DNA of 64,000 nt from Raffaelea ambrosiae (Eukaryota; Ascomycota; Sordariomycetes; Ophiostomatales; Ophiostomataceae): positions 197,283 to 261,282 of the forward strand of contig PCDI01000018.1 of NCBI GenBank assembly GCA_002778195.1, in the 5' to 3' direction. Of this stretch, positions 21,302 through 31,916 are shown piece after piece. Below the pieces are notes generated by a model. That model did no database searches. It saw only the letters and a list, made by a program, of their open reading frames with translations, and had not been told where the DNA came from. The translations under genes and the position numbers were made by a program. Position 1 is the stretch's first letter, and each line of letters opens with the position of its first letter.

Positions 21302-22928
21302 ATGGCTTTCCGCAACTCATACACCGCCGCGCTCAATCCGGCGCTGAACGGCGGAAGCCGCGGCAGCCAGCCGTTTATGTTGTCCTCCATGTCCTCCCTC
21401 TCGTCCTCTGTGTCGTCGCGAAACGGCCGCAGGGGCCACAACCATGCCAGCAGCAATATCTCCAAGACCTATCGACAGGCCTCCACTCTGTTCTTGACGC
21501 GTCGGCTACCCGAGGCTTTGACCACACTACTTCCCCTGATCACACCTCCTCATTCTGAAGACGATGAAGCGAATGGCCACGGTGATGGCGGCGGGAACGG
21601 CGTGCCCGTCGCGGTGGCCGAGCCGGCGCTCGTAGCAAGCGCTTCGCGTACGACACGTGTCAAGGTCTGGAGCCTGTACCTGACAATTCTCAATGCCATT
21701 CTCGAGCTGGAGCCAGACGAGGGCAAGGATGCCTTTGGCACCCAGGATTTCCGGGCCATCTGCAACAAGGTCCGCGACGGTGACGTGTGGGAGGAGGTGG
21801 TGCAGAACGGCTACCACGGCACAGAAGCCGACGTCGATGCCGACGTTGTGATCAACTTGTAAGATTCTCCTCCGCCCATCTACGGTTCGTAGATCACCAG
21901 CTAACCGTCTTGTCTCCTGCTCCAGGGCAACCTTATTACTAGCACACGCACAGACCCAAGCTCTCAACCAAAAGCGACTCGAAAACTATCTGTCCTACAC
22001 ACAAACGCCAAACCTGGACCTGTCTGGCCGCTTCGATGCATCGCTCTCGCGCCGGTCGCTATCGCGCCACCGGTCGCCGGCCAAAGGTACACCGGGGACG
22101 GACACGCCGCGGGACCTTAATGCTCGCGTTAAGATCTTGGAGCTCTATACCTTACACGTCCTGCTGCGCAACGACGAGTGGGACTATGCACGCGAGTTCA
22201 TCACCGCTAGCCCTATCCTGGATGAGGAGCGCCGCGAAGCATTTTTGCAGGCGCTGCAGAGTCTGCAGGAGGAGCAGCAGGAGGCTGAAAGGCGGGAGAA
22301 GGAGGAAAAGAAACGGCGGGAAGAGGAGATGCAGCGGGAACTGGAAGAGACTGCGCGCATCCGCGCCGAGAACGAAGAACGCGAGCGGAGGCGAATAGAG
22401 GAGGAGCGAGCACGGAGAGAGGGGAGTGATGTCGGCTCCAGGGCGGGCGACAGCACAACCAGTCACCGCCGACACAAGGCACCATCGAGCGCTGGAGGAA
22501 GCACGTCGACGAGGGGGGGCAGCCGTAAGTCCGCGAAATCGTCACGGTCGGCGGCAGGGTCGGCCTCGGGCAGTCTGTCCAACCACCAGCCGTCACATCC
22601 AGCACCGCATACGGGCCCGGCCAAGGCGTCGCAGACACCGCGGGCCAGAGGAAAGGGCAAGGGCAGCAAGACTGTCGCACCACCTCCAGCGTCGCTGGGC
22701 GCCCGGACGGCCTTGATGTTTTCCAACCTGCGGGCCATGGTCGAGCAGATGAGCGCAGCGTTCCAGGCCAGCCCAATGGCACTTGTGCGCACGCTCCTGT
22801 TCATCATCGCGTTGCTGGTCATGTTGGGCAGACGGAACGTTCGGGAACGCATATCTCGCATTTTGGGCAGCGGGTGGAACAAGGTGAAAGCCACCGCGGG
22901 CATGGGCGTTAAGGTCAGCTACATCTGA
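21302..22928 (+). CDS. Tail-anchored membrane protein, candidate peroxin 26
   Basis: Two exons, 21302-21858 and 21926-22928 (67-base intron); 519 residues. An N-terminal helical domain (about residues 50-185 and 220-290) has ISKTYRQASTLFLTRRLPEAL and VKILELYTLHVLLRNDEWDYA, which resemble repeat-like helical pairs. A strongly charged coiled coil of Glu/Arg (about residues 300-370) and a Ser/Pro-rich linker follow. One hydrophobic segment, ALVRTLLFIIALLVMLG, lies about 30 residues from the end and is followed by a basic tail (RRNVRERISRILGSGW). This architecture matches the filamentous-fungal PEX26/Pex15 type, which anchors the Pex1-Pex6 ATPases on peroxisomes for receptor recycling. The name rests on architecture and my memory of the family, so it is tentative; the tail anchor itself is clear. 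Confidence 0.7.
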
Positions 22929-23448
22929 ACATTGGGAGCACCGGCTTTGTGCGACATACGGGGTTTGGTTCACAAGGGAAGCAAGCATTGTAGAATACAA
23001 AAGACTGTCACTCGCTATCAGGGTTTTTTTTCTTCTATTTTTTGTATAAATATACAGGGGTTGATTTACGCTTCCGCGCCGACACGCGCAGTCATAGCAA
23101 GTGCCTCGTTCCCATAATCCGATCTAACAAAACTATCACGATGAGCATGGCATGATAGAAGTGCAATGGAGGATCGAATGTAAATGTGGAAGGTGCTTTT
23201 GTATCTACCGCCGTCTGCTAATGCAATATTGCTCAACCCATTCCTTTGCAGCCCCCAACATTCGTGCTTCGTCCTTGGCGTTCTCATGTCGTGGGTATCA
23301 AATCAGCCATATACCGTCCCGCCCCTTTTTGGGGAAAAAAACAACAAAAAACAAACAACAACAACAAGACATTCCCCCCCCCCCCAAAAATAACAATGTG
23401 TAATGCAAAATGCCGGAGAGCAGGCCCAGACCCCGGGCAACGCCAATG
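22929..23448. other. Convergent intergenic stretch
   Basis: 3' regions of the candidate PEX26 and RDS3 genes. It contains ACA-rich sequence and a 12-base C run at 23374-23385. No gene is seen. Confidence 0.55.
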
Positions 23449-23848
23449 CTAGTATTGTGTCCGATTTGTTTTCTTTTGGTAGAATAGCTGCATTCGGTCT
23501 GTTAGTATATGATCGGCTTGCGAGAACTTTAAACAAAAGCGAAAAGGAAGTACGTACATCTGTCCTGGAACTACCCAGATTGATAATTTTTGGACATCCG
23601 TCACGATCCTTCTCGAGTCGCGTGCACTCGAAGCAGTAGAAGGCGTCCGAGATACCCTCGCCGCCGCACACGACACACTTGTTCTGGTAGTTTCCGAAGC
23701 TGCACTCGTCGCAAATGCGTACCAGGGTCGTCGGTCGGACGTAGGAGTCGCAGACTGGGCACTTGCCGTCGCACTTGTCGCAAAGGCGCCCGATGGCGAT
23801 ACCTGGCTGCTTGCGGCACATGACTAAGTCCGGGTGATGGCGCGACAT
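23449..23848 (-). CDS. rds3: SF3b splicing subunit Rds3/PHF5A
   Basis: Two exons on the minus strand, 23848-23558 and 23487-23449, with a 70-base intron (GTACGT, ACTAAC, CAG); 109 residues. The start is the standard MSRHHPDLVMCRKQPG. Thirteen or so cysteines form the knotted three-zinc fold: CDKCDGKCPVCDSYV, VRICDECSFGNYQNKCVVCGG and DAFYCFECTRLEKDRDGCP. The protein then reads KIINLGSSRTD and, after the intron, LFYQKKTNRTQY. Rds3/PHF5A is an essential part of SF3b in the U2 snRNP, where it contacts the branch-site adenosine pocket. The last 12 residues, encoded by the second exon, diverge from the usual basic end but the LFY start is conserved, which supports the splice. Confidence 0.95.
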
Positions 23849-24464
23849 TGTGGGCGAGTGCAGAGGTGCAACGGGACAAATATCCGCTCCAGGAGAACTC
23901 TCCGTTCAGAAGTTTCTTGCCTTTGTGTGTTGTGGGTTGCCGGGGTTGTTGTCGGAGAGAGACGTTGGCAATGATGTCAAAGCTTGAAAAAAAAGGGAAG
24001 CAGAAATCGATGACTGGGAGCTTTGATACTATAGGCAAGGAGTTCGCTGAGTGGGGTCCAGGTTTGCCACCGTCCAGCTTCCAGCCACTTCTGTGGCTGG
24101 CATGACAGCTCAAGCAACGGGCTTTAAAAGGGATGTTCTACAGCGCGTTATTGCCCCCCATAACTAGAACCTGCATCTTACTTGACCGCCGGAACTGACG
24201 AACCCAAGACCAGAATTACGGCTGTCGCTTGGAGGGCAATAATTTTCCTCATCTTGAATTTGGGCTAGAAACGACTTTTTTTTTTTTCTCACGGAGGTTT
24301 ATTTTTATTTTTAATTTTTTTCAATTGTAGTCCGAGAAACGACAACGGCCCTGACTGCATATGTTTCTGGTCTTCTCAACTAATGAGAAGTCCAACCATT
24401 TGTTTCACCACTTCGACGGCAACTAACTAGTTAAAACTTACTTCTTGTGCTGCCAGCCCTTGGC
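23849..24464. other. RDS3 promoter region
   Basis: 616 bases between the RDS3 start and the 3' end of the acyl-CoA dehydrogenase, with A/T-rich tracts at 24275-24325. No gene is seen. Confidence 0.5.
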
Positions 24465-25901
24465 CTATGAGGTGGTCGCCCACGGGTTGTAGTCATCGTC
24501 CAGCATGATCTTCTGGAGCTGCCGCCGCCGGAGACCAATGTTTCCACCGTCGAAGATGGAATACACGGCGGCGTCGTTCAACAGTCTCGGGAAGATTGTG
24601 TTCTTGCCATATGATGTCCTGCGAGGATGTTAGCTGTCTGTCGCATGCTCTTCGCGAGCACGGTACGGCGAAGGGACGTCTTTGTCTTACACCCCCACAA
24701 GTTGCATGGCCTCCCACACAGCCGGCACCGCCTGGTCCGAGCAGTACACCTTGGCCTGCAGACACGCCTCGTAGCGGTTGGCATACGGGCCCGTCTCCTT
24801 CTCCAGGTTGTCCAGCGCCTTCCAGGTCAGAATCCGCGACGTGTCGATCTTGATCTTGCAGTTGATGAGCAGGTCCGCCACGCTCTGCCGCTCCAGCAGC
24901 GACACCGTCCCGCGGCGGTCGTCGCTCTTGGCAAACTTCAGAGCCTCGTTAAAGGCTGTCCGCATCGTGCCCACGGCCAGCGCGCCTACCAGGGCGCCGG
25001 ATATGGCGAACGACCGCTCGACCAGCGACGCGCCCTCGCCACGCTTGGCTAGCACGTTGGCCTTGGGCACCTTGAAGTTGGTGTAGCGCGTGTGCGGGCC
25101 GGTGGCGGCGACGTGGCCCATGAGCTCGGGCTCTCCGATGAGCTCGTAGGCCTCGGGCGGGTTGGCGGCGATGACCTCGCGGGTCACCAGAAGGACCATC
25201 ACGTTGGACGCCGGGTCCACATTGGGGTCCTCGTCTGCCGTGGGGTCTTCCGAGTAGCGGACACAAAGGCAGCTCAGATCGGCGCCCTTGCCATCCCACC
25301 CTGCGCTGTTGGTGGTCCAGAGCTGAAGAGATGCACCCACACATTTTTAGCAAAACAGGTCGGCCCGTCAACTTTTTTTAGTTTGTTTCCCGTCACTTGC
25401 CTTCTCTCCATTGACAGTGTAATGGTCGCCCTCAAGCCGGGCCGTGGTGCCAAGACCCTTGCCTCCCTTCTCAAGCCAATTGGCAGTGCCACCCGGCTCC
25501 GAATGCGTCAGACTGGCCAGCGGCTCTCCCTCGCCAGTGAGGAACGGCTTCAGGTAGGTCTCGTGCTGCTCTGGAGTGCCGCCCAGAAGCAGCGGGATCA
25601 GGCCCAGGCCTGTGCCGATGACGTGGAGCATGAGGCTGGTGTCCACGCTGTAGAGCTCCTCCATGAGGATAGCAGTGTCGAGGAACGAATCGCACGTTCC
25701 GCCCAGGGCCGTGGGCACCTGGGTCTTGACCATACCAGCAGCAACGAGCTTGCGGTAGATGGGAAGAGTTGCACGGAACCGTGCCTGCTGGTCTGGCAGG
25801 TGCGCATAGGTCTCGCGTGCACCGGCGAGAAGATCTTGGCCAATTTTGGCAGCCTCCTCGCGGAGGGCCTTTTGCTTGTCTGTCAGTTCGAAGCCAATCA
25901 T
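24465..25901 (-). CDS. Acyl-CoA dehydrogenase family protein
   Basis: Three exons on the minus strand, 25901-25401, 25322-24691 and 24618-24465; 428 residues. The N-terminal helical domain spans about residues 1-120 (FELTDKQKALREEAAKIGQD), the flavin-binding beta domain about 125-240 with SLTHSEPGGTANWLEKGG and NGEKLWTTNSAGWDGKGADL, and the C-terminal helical domain follows (GALAVGTMRTAFNEALKFAK, YCSDQAVPAVWEAMQLVG, IFDGGNIGLRRRQ). It should oxidise an acyl-CoA thioester with FAD in mitochondria or peroxisomes; no PTS1 is seen and the chain length is unknown. Intron 1 (25400-25323) has a GC donor in perfect consensus (AAG/GCAAGT). The stop TAG at 24467-24465 is followed in frame by eight sense codons and TAA. 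A Zn2Cys6 regulator lies upstream on the same strand. Confidence 0.92.
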
Positions 25902-26911
25902 GGCGACCTGTGCGAATTTGGGTTTGATTTAAGTGTCTGCCGTGAAGCTGTGTCGAGCAGCGCTGTTCCTCTCTCTTTTGGATTGCTTGCAAGAACCGAG
26001 ATCAGGCAGTTTCTCAATAGTTCTTGCTGCTGTATTGACTTGTAAGGGACATGCCGTGGAGCAGAGGAGCCTGCCTTGATTAAGAGGAAGAAGATATACG
26101 AGTGGCTTCAATAATCGACAGACCCCGGAGATGTCACGATCGGTCTTAAGCAGGGCCACCCGGGCCATCAGTACCCGGGTGGGTTAGGTACTACCCTATC
26201 TCGCGGCAGTCCGGGTATCCATTCACCTTGGGGTGTAAGTCAAAAATGGCCCAATCCCAGCATCCCGCAAACCAGTGTGTAGATTTGGGGGTCATGCAGA
26301 TTGGCACAATGGCTGGCGAAAACCGGAACGCCAGTATCCACGCGTGCAAACCAGACACACCACCAGACGAAAATTGGAGCTTCCCGCACGTACAAGCATA
26401 CGACGTACATCGATACGAGCATACGAATGCAGATGTACATAGATATGGGTAGACATGTGTCCGGGATTATCTCACTAGCATGCGTAAAGAGCCCGCAACG
26501 CGCATTGTCAGCAACCAATCTCACCGTCGTCTACCCGACTCCCTTGTATGTACCACCCTAACAGTTACAAAAGCGGCATGCTGACTCGCATCTCCTCACA
26601 CCGTTCTGACACATGCTGTATACACTGCTCTGTTTGTTACCTCGGGCAGCTCGGCCTATGGCTACAACTCGTGCATCGTCAGCACGACGCTGGGCCAGCC
26701 ATCATTCCTCGCTGACTTTGAACAAAACACGCAGTTCAATTCTGCCTCTCTCACGGGTGCCATCCCATCTACCGAAGAATCAGAATCGCAGTCAGAGAGA
26801 ATGCAGAAGATTCGACGACCGAGATTCGTGAGTGGTACACTAGATGCTTTGGTACGTACCTCTATAGCTAGTTCCGTATACAAAACAAGCCAGTATGCCA
26901 AATCTACAGCC
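25902..26911. promoter_or_regulatory. Acyl-CoA dehydrogenase promoter region
   Basis: 1.01 kb upstream of the acyl-CoA dehydrogenase and downstream of the second Zn2Cys6 gene. A perfect inverted repeat is at 26156-26182. Open frames on either strand look non-coding. Confidence 0.55.
26156..26182. promoter_or_regulatory. Perfect 9-base inverted repeat CCACCCGGG/CCCGGGTGG
   Basis: CCACCCGGG (26156-26164), a 9-base spacer and CCCGGGTGG (26174-26182). It is about 255 bases upstream of the acyl-CoA dehydrogenase ATG. It could be a dyad for a dimeric regulator, such as the Zn2Cys6 protein encoded next door, or a structural hairpin. Each arm contains the CCCGGG palindrome. Confidence 0.6.
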
Positions 26912-29543
26912 TCACATAGGCTCCTTCCAACCCCACAGACCCGAGTTCTCGGGGTCTGGAAATGTACTTTCGAAGCCTCCTGCATCATTGTTAAATAGCC
27001 AGTCGAGGTCTTCAATGTGATTGAGGAGAGACGCGCCGTCGCTACCATATGAACTTGGCAAGTACATTGAAGGATCAAAGTTGCCGGTGAAAGAAGCAAG
27101 CTCGGAAGTCGAAGGGCTCGCGCACAATCGAGCGGCTCCTTGCTGCAGTTCCTGCTCATTCATGGGGGTCTTTGCTCCGTCATTTTGAGCCAGGAAATTC
27201 GCAGCAGATGACCCGATGGGCTTTTGGGCCGGCGTCAGCCAGGCATTGGCCAGGATCTGCAGAGCTCGATAAGCCCGGAAACTCCACAGCCACGTACTGC
27301 CGATCTCGTGCAGCGCTGAGATGCATGTATGTAGCTTTCTCACACCCTGCTGCTGAATGGCAGGGTCCCTGGACTTGGCATCCATCAAATGGATTGTGGC
27401 AGCGGCGAATGTATGGCATACCGTTCCGCCAACAACGAAGCGCTGGAAGTTCCTGATCAGTATACGGGGCTCATGATACTAGCTTATATCGAAGTTGCAT
27501 ACCAGAGAGTAGTGCCTCTTGTAGACTTGCAGCAGTTTTGTTATCTCAGACGCAGATGTCCTGCATGCTCGGAGGTGCAGGTCGTCGTCGCTCGAACCTT
27601 GTTGCTGGCCACTGACTTTCGGTTTGGACTTTCCATGGCTGATCAAAGGCCGGTGCAATAAGATCTGTGAAACGTGATACTGTATGCTGTAGCAAAGGCT
27701 GTCATCAGCACTGAGGCTGACTGAAAAAATCCCACATCAAAGTTAGCATGGCAACTTACTGTAGTTGGTAAACATGAGGCAGGGCTGGAACGGTTGGGGT
27801 GCTAGGAAGACGCAAAAAGCTGGGGAGGGTTGCCCAGAACGTGTTCATCGTCACATCCGCCTTCGACACAATCTCGGCCATATCTGACTTGGAGAGTTTG
27901 CTGTTCGGGGCGTACCTGTATGTCCCGTCAGTTCAGAGCTTCCAGAGCTGCACTCTGTTTGTCTTCACTGGCCTTAGCCTATTCAACTTACAACATATCC
28001 AGCGTTTGAGTTGCCAGGGCCTGGTGCTCACACGCATAGTGTGCCAATGAGGCAACCCGAGAGTGCAGCCCAATAGCATAGGCGCCCTCGTTCTTCGACG
28101 GCAGCCAAGGCTCGAATTCTGCAGTGGCACAGAGTCGTGGCTTGCCGCAGGTGATATCACTGTCGGACGTGGTTCCCGGCCGGCCGAGACCCAAGCTGAA
28201 ATTTCTAGGTTGGCCACGACAGTTAGTCATGCCTCTTTTTCGAACACTTCAAGAGGCAGGGGAGGGAGGGCGGGCATACTTGTCCAGGCAATAGCATCCC
28301 CACCACACAACTTTACGAACATCGGCCTCTTCTTGTGTTAAGATCCCGGACTCGACCATGTAGTCGCAGTCGAGATTTAGTCCCAGGTTGAATGCCATGC
28401 GAGTGGCCATTCCTTAAGAAATGGCTGTCAGCATGCGGAGGTCAAGGTCCACACTGCAAAGAAGAGGCATCGTTTGCTCACCGCTGTAAAGCCAGCCTGC
28501 CGGCTCTTTATTCTCGGTCATCCAACGCAGGGCCAACAGGGCCACAGACTGTACAGTGCTGATTCTGTCCGTATCAAGCTCCTGCAGCAAAAGAGCTTTG
28601 GCATGCTCGGCGTACACGTTTCCAGCAGTGAGCGGATCCTGGGGATCCGACCGCACTGCAGGCAGGTCGGTAAAGCGCGACATCACGGAAAAGATGGACA
28701 AGAGGAGGAGCGGCGTGCAGTACCGGTTGCGAATGCCGGTACGGTAGTCCCGCATAAACGTGTCCTTGTCCACCAGGTACACCGACGGATTCATCCAGCG
28801 AAAGTACAGGTCTATGAGATGTTCCTGCACATCGAGGGGCACATCCACATGCTGGCTAATTCGTGTTGACGGCACGCCAACAAGGCGTTGATTTTGCGCA
28901 TTCTGGTTGTTGATGTGCGCGTGTAGAAGGTGATAGTTGCTCTGGGAGCCAAAGAATCGCAGCTGGCCGTCTTCGTCCAAGTTGAGTCGCCCGCACGTAT
29001 CCGTGATGTCGTTGATGAAGCCCTCCGACGACGACGAGGAATTGTCGTCGTCATCGTCGGTGCCGTTTCCGGCCGCATCAGTCTCGGCCGTCGAGCTTCC
29101 ACTGCGGCTGAGTGCGCTGTCTTGCTGAACAGCGCCACTCAGCGAAGCCAGGCGTTCCTCAAGAACACGAATGCGCTCTTGTAGAGATTCGACATAGCGT
29201 TTACTGGGAGGTCTGTCCAGGTTTAATCTAATGCCTGGACCCATCCGCGTCCGCTTGCGGCAATTGGTCTGTTCGGACATGCACAGGATAAAGAAAACCT
29301 TACCTTCTCTTGTTCTCTTTGAGCTGGTACTCGCACTCTAGACCTTTGGCCAAACACTGTGTACAAGAGGGCTGTTTTCCATCGCACTATCAAGGTGGAG
29401 CGGAGCCTCGTGTCAGTGACCTGCAGCCTTACTAGTAGCAGAGAGGCCTGTTTTTTGCGTACTCTCATGCGTTTCTTACGACAGGCACAGCAGGCCACTG
29501 AGACCCGCTGTCTGCTTTCTGCTTGGGAGCGCACACGGTACAT
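26912..29543 (-). CDS. Zn2Cys6 fungal transcription factor
   Basis: Eight exons on the minus strand: 29543-29463, 29386-29304, 29212-28482, 28412-28280, 28204-27992, 27915-27760, 27686-27503, 27442-26912; all phases close to give 703 residues. The zinc cluster is formed by splicing exons 1 and 2: Cys18, 21, 28, 35, 38 and 45 (C-x2-C-x6-C-x6-C-x2-C-x6-C). A linker and a leucine coiled coil follow (RPPSKRYVESLQERI, LEERLASL). The middle-homology region runs from about residue 180 to 480, with VDVPLDVQEHLIDLYFRWMN, the GMATRMAFNLGLNLD helix, WWGCYCLDKNFSLGLGRP and YHVSQILLHRPLIS. The C-terminus is acidic and Ser/Pro-rich, as in activation domains. Intron 3 uses an AAG acceptor. The gene lies immediately before the acyl-CoA dehydrogenase on the same strand and is divergent from the pinin gene. 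Targets unknown. Confidence 0.88.
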
Positions 29544-30506
29544 GGTCTCCCCCCTGAGCAAGTCTGAATCGGCTGTTTGGTGTGGTTCCCTAACTCCCGA
29601 AGGTTGGCGTGTCCTACGTCTAGTCCGCAGGTCGAAGCGCGATAAGATGCGGAGGAACCATGCTACTGGAGGGAATGGCAGTTGACGACGCCGGTCTACC
29701 ACTTGCCTCCCATTTACTATCACACCCGATTCGTGATGGCGATGCCAATGTGTGGCCACCGTCCAGATAAGAAGGTTGGCAGCGATTGGTGGGCAGAGAG
29801 CTTGCTAGCTCTCCGTTTGCTCCATCTACGATACATTTGGGTCCACAAGCCATCCACAGATCGTTTGCCGGTCATTGGACGTATTTGTAGCTTATTGTGC
29901 AATTCTGTGGAGATGCCATCAGGGGTCCTCGTCTGGCGTTTGTAAGTCGACTATTAACTACTTGTCAGACGTGTTGCTCAGAGTTGTAAAATGTTAGCAA
30001 AAGCAGCGGTCGCGACTGGTTTTTGGTGGGGGAGGAGGAGTATTAGCAAAATTGAACAATTTGTTCCAGAAACTATACACCGGATAGAAAATCAAGAACG
30101 AGTCAGGGAAATTATATACGGCATGGATAGACGTTCCTTGCCATTGCCTTGCCAGAGTCTCAATTCCACACAAGCACGTGATATCAGACTGGGAGTACAT
30201 CACATTTGGTGGGCCGCACTATCTGAAAGCATGTACCTCGACAAATCGGGCTAGGTCCCAGTCGACAGTGCGTTTTTACAAGGATGCTACCAACAAGCTC
30301 GGACCGTCGTACTTGACAGCTTCTCTTCTAACTATCCCACTCAACAGATGGCAGTGTCGGTCGCCTTGTGAACCAGGATGCCGCCTTTTTAACTTGTCGC
30401 CTCTTGAAGCCCTTATTTACCGGCCTTACACGCCGCCTATTTCTACACCTGTCACGTTAGCGGAAAGTTGTCAGTCTCTCGAGGCTGAGAAATCAAGGCT
30501 GTCACA
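29544..30506. other. Divergent intergenic stretch
   Basis: 963 bases between the second Zn2Cys6 gene and the pinin gene, carrying both promoters. No gene is seen. Confidence 0.5.
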
Positions 30507-31916
30507 ATGGCCACCGAATTTGAGTACGCAGAATCAATTACGCTATTGTCTTTGTGGAGGCCAGTATACTGACATAGGACATCTTCTGCCATATAGGACT
30601 ACCCCAGACGCAGGCGCTGAAAGCAGGGAATCGTTTCAGGTGCTAGACGAGCGGGAAGCGAGCTCTCCGCCACCCGCCAAGAGACGTCGAGATGACTTGA
30701 CTTCCCAAGCACAGGATCCGGGACTGAACTACGACGAGCCAGAGAGAGAACGGGCTGCAAAACGGTCAAGGGGCGAGAACAGAGACAGAAGAAGGAGAGA
30801 CTCTAGAGAGGATGAAGCTCCCCGCAGGAGATATGTCGATGCCGATGAATCCTACAGCGACCGGGAACGATTCTCGCCTAGGCGCAGACCGCGAGATGGC
30901 GGCTTTGAGCGCGATTTCCGGTTCACGTCAGGTCGCGACCTGCAGGACAGAGACTACAGAGGAGGAAGGGCACCATTTGATAAGAGGCGATTTTCCGGCC
31001 ACGGCCCAGAGGCAGACACACGCGAGGATCGACTGAAGACTGGCGTGTCGCAAGAAGAGCGGAAGCGAGGGAAGCGGCTGTTTGGGGGGTTGCTGAGCAC
31101 TTTGAGCCAGACTTCGGGCCGGTCTCCTCTGCTCCAGCGGCGGCAGGAGACGGCGCATCGGCAACCAGACGGGGGTCAGAGGGGCACGGCCGAGGACGAC
31201 AGGAGGCGCGCAAAGCGCATGGAAAAGCTGGCTATGAAACGCAAGATCGAGCAAGTCAAGTTCGACGAGCAGGTGGTGAGTGGTGTCATATTGGCTCCAA
31301 TTGTTTCCCCGTCATTTCAGGGCGCATGTTTGTGCTTTTGCTGACAACGTGTGCTTATAGATGGACTCTCGGCATGCAAACCTTTTGGCCCTCGCAGAAA
31401 ACTTGCAGACAAGATCCCTGCCCAGACTGGTACGTGCACCCCCCCCCCTCTTTCCCGGGAGCGAACGCACAAACGAGCTGACACATGCAGTATTATCGCC
31501 CTTACGAACTTACGAGAGAGCAGGAGAGGACCATCGAGGAGCAGGTCCGTGTGGCAGAGGAGACAATCGAACGAGAAAAGGAGGCATTTGCACGAGAGAA
31601 GAAGTCCAGACTGGCAGCTCTGGGCGTGCGACCCGCTAGGTCGCAGATATCGCCAGGCGATGCGGCGGAGTCGGACGGGATGGAGGCTGATAACAAGGAC
31701 GATAAAGCAGAGGCACAGCGAGCCGGGGCTGAAGAGACGTCGGATGCCGACGCCATAAAAGTGGACTCGACGATGACGGCGCCACCAGCTAAAGAGGGGG
31801 AGAAGCAGGGCGAAGATCAAAAAGATAGCCACGATGACCACAAACATCGTCACGATCACGACGAACGAGACAGAGATATCATGGTGGAAACCGAGGAGGA
31901 CACAGTCATCTACTAG
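30507..31916 (+). CDS. Pinin/SDK/MemA-domain protein (splicing-associated)
   Basis: Four exons, 30507-30523 (17 bases), 30597-31275, 31361-31429 and 31491-31916; 396 residues. The tiny first exon has ATG in a CACAATGGCC context, and intron 1 (GTACGC, TACTGAC, TAG) restores the frame into TTPDAGAES. The first half is rich in Arg, Asp and Ser with many RDR/RRR motifs, like RS-type splicing regulators. The pinin/SDK/memA core is at about residues 185-290: KRGKRLFGGLLSTLSQ, KRMEKLAMKRKIEQVKFDEQ, HANLLALAENLQT and the YYRPYELTREQ motif. A Glu/Lys coiled coil and an acidic His-rich tail end the protein. In animals pinin is an exon-junction-associated nuclear protein; the fungal role is less well defined. 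Confidence 0.85.

Noticed and set aside
26183..26189. Telomere-like GGGTTAGG
   Set aside because: A single occurrence within a gene-rich interval; no repeat array.
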